Shown here in pieces: positions 5,831 to 5,961 of a DNA stretch of 5,961 bases. Position numbers and translations under genes: made by a program. This DNA is from Desulfocapsaceae bacterium (GTDB taxonomy: Bacteria > Desulfobacterota > Desulfobulbia > Desulfobulbales > Desulfocapsaceae). The notes beneath the pieces are model-generated. The model was not told the origin of the DNA, searched no databases, and saw only the letters and a program-made list of their open reading frames with translations. Numbering within the stretch: the stretch's first letter is position 1; every line of letters starts with the position of its first letter. The stretch is from positions 1 through 5,961 of the forward strand of contig JAOZLO010000190.1 of NCBI GenBank assembly GCA_029934775.1, read 5' to 3'.

Positions 5831-5961
5831 ATATCGCCCCGTTTTAAAAAATTCTGTTAGTATCTTACTTCATAGAAGCTTTCTTTTTACCTTCCTCTGG
5901 GCCAAAACATAATCAGCAGAGATGCAAGATAAAAATCCCCTTTATAGCTCCCATAAAAAAA
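5831..5961. other. AT-rich upstream region of galE
   Basis: This non-coding stretch at the right edge precedes galE on the minus strand. It contains a small inverted repeat CTTC-ATA-GAAG (5868-5878) and several A/T runs. I could not place a -35/-10 pair with conviction. No open frame of note is seen, and the neighbouring gene lies outside the window. Confidence 0.4.

Overview
The window looks like ordinary chromosomal DNA of moderate GC content from a Gram-negative bacterium. The combination of a HypD homologue, a sec-secreted DUF1566 protein, a CadC-like regulator with an SO_0444-type permease, and GalE would suit an anaerobic Desulfobulbaceae-like Desulfobacterota member. That placement is an inference from protein style; no ribosomal or other phylogenetic marker is present.

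Layout, left to right. Bases 1-812 (minus strand) hold the first 270 codons of an N-formylglutamate amidohydrolase-family protein that runs off the left edge. A 150-bp spacer separates it from a divergently transcribed small three-helix membrane protein (963-1304, plus). That gene converges on a stand-alone hypD homologue (1336-2430, minus). A 161-bp divergent spacer follows, then a secreted DUF1566/Lcl-type protein (2592-3038, plus). Next comes a compact metal-resistance operon. It has a near-consensus sigma70-type promoter (3063-3090) overlapped by an ArsR/SmtB-type operator dyad (3088-3109), a CadC-like repressor (3123-3512), and 40 bp later a metal efflux permease of the PF03773 / SO_0444 type (3553-4800). 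The permease converges, with only 10 bp between stop codons, on galE (4811-5830, minus). The last 131 bp are the AT-rich upstream region of galE.

How the genes work together. The only clear functional unit is the arsR-permease operon: the repressor should sit on its own promoter, release DNA on binding a thiophilic metal, and so derepress itself and the exporter. HypD would normally act with HypC, HypE and HypF in building the Fe(CN)2CO group of [NiFe]-hydrogenases. None of those genes is in the window, and this HypD has lost the family's signature CGGHT motif. GalE (UDP-sugar interconversion for the cell envelope) and the FGase-like protein stand alone here.

The most interesting items are the HypD homologue with its rewritten active-site motif but intact C-terminal cysteine set, the CadC-like sensor with mixed metal-site residues and a recognisable operator, the metal-ligand-rich loop and tail of the permease, and a cysteine at the substrate-gate position of GalE. 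I saw no mobile element, CRISPR array, tRNA or rRNA, and no convincing multi-gene novel system.
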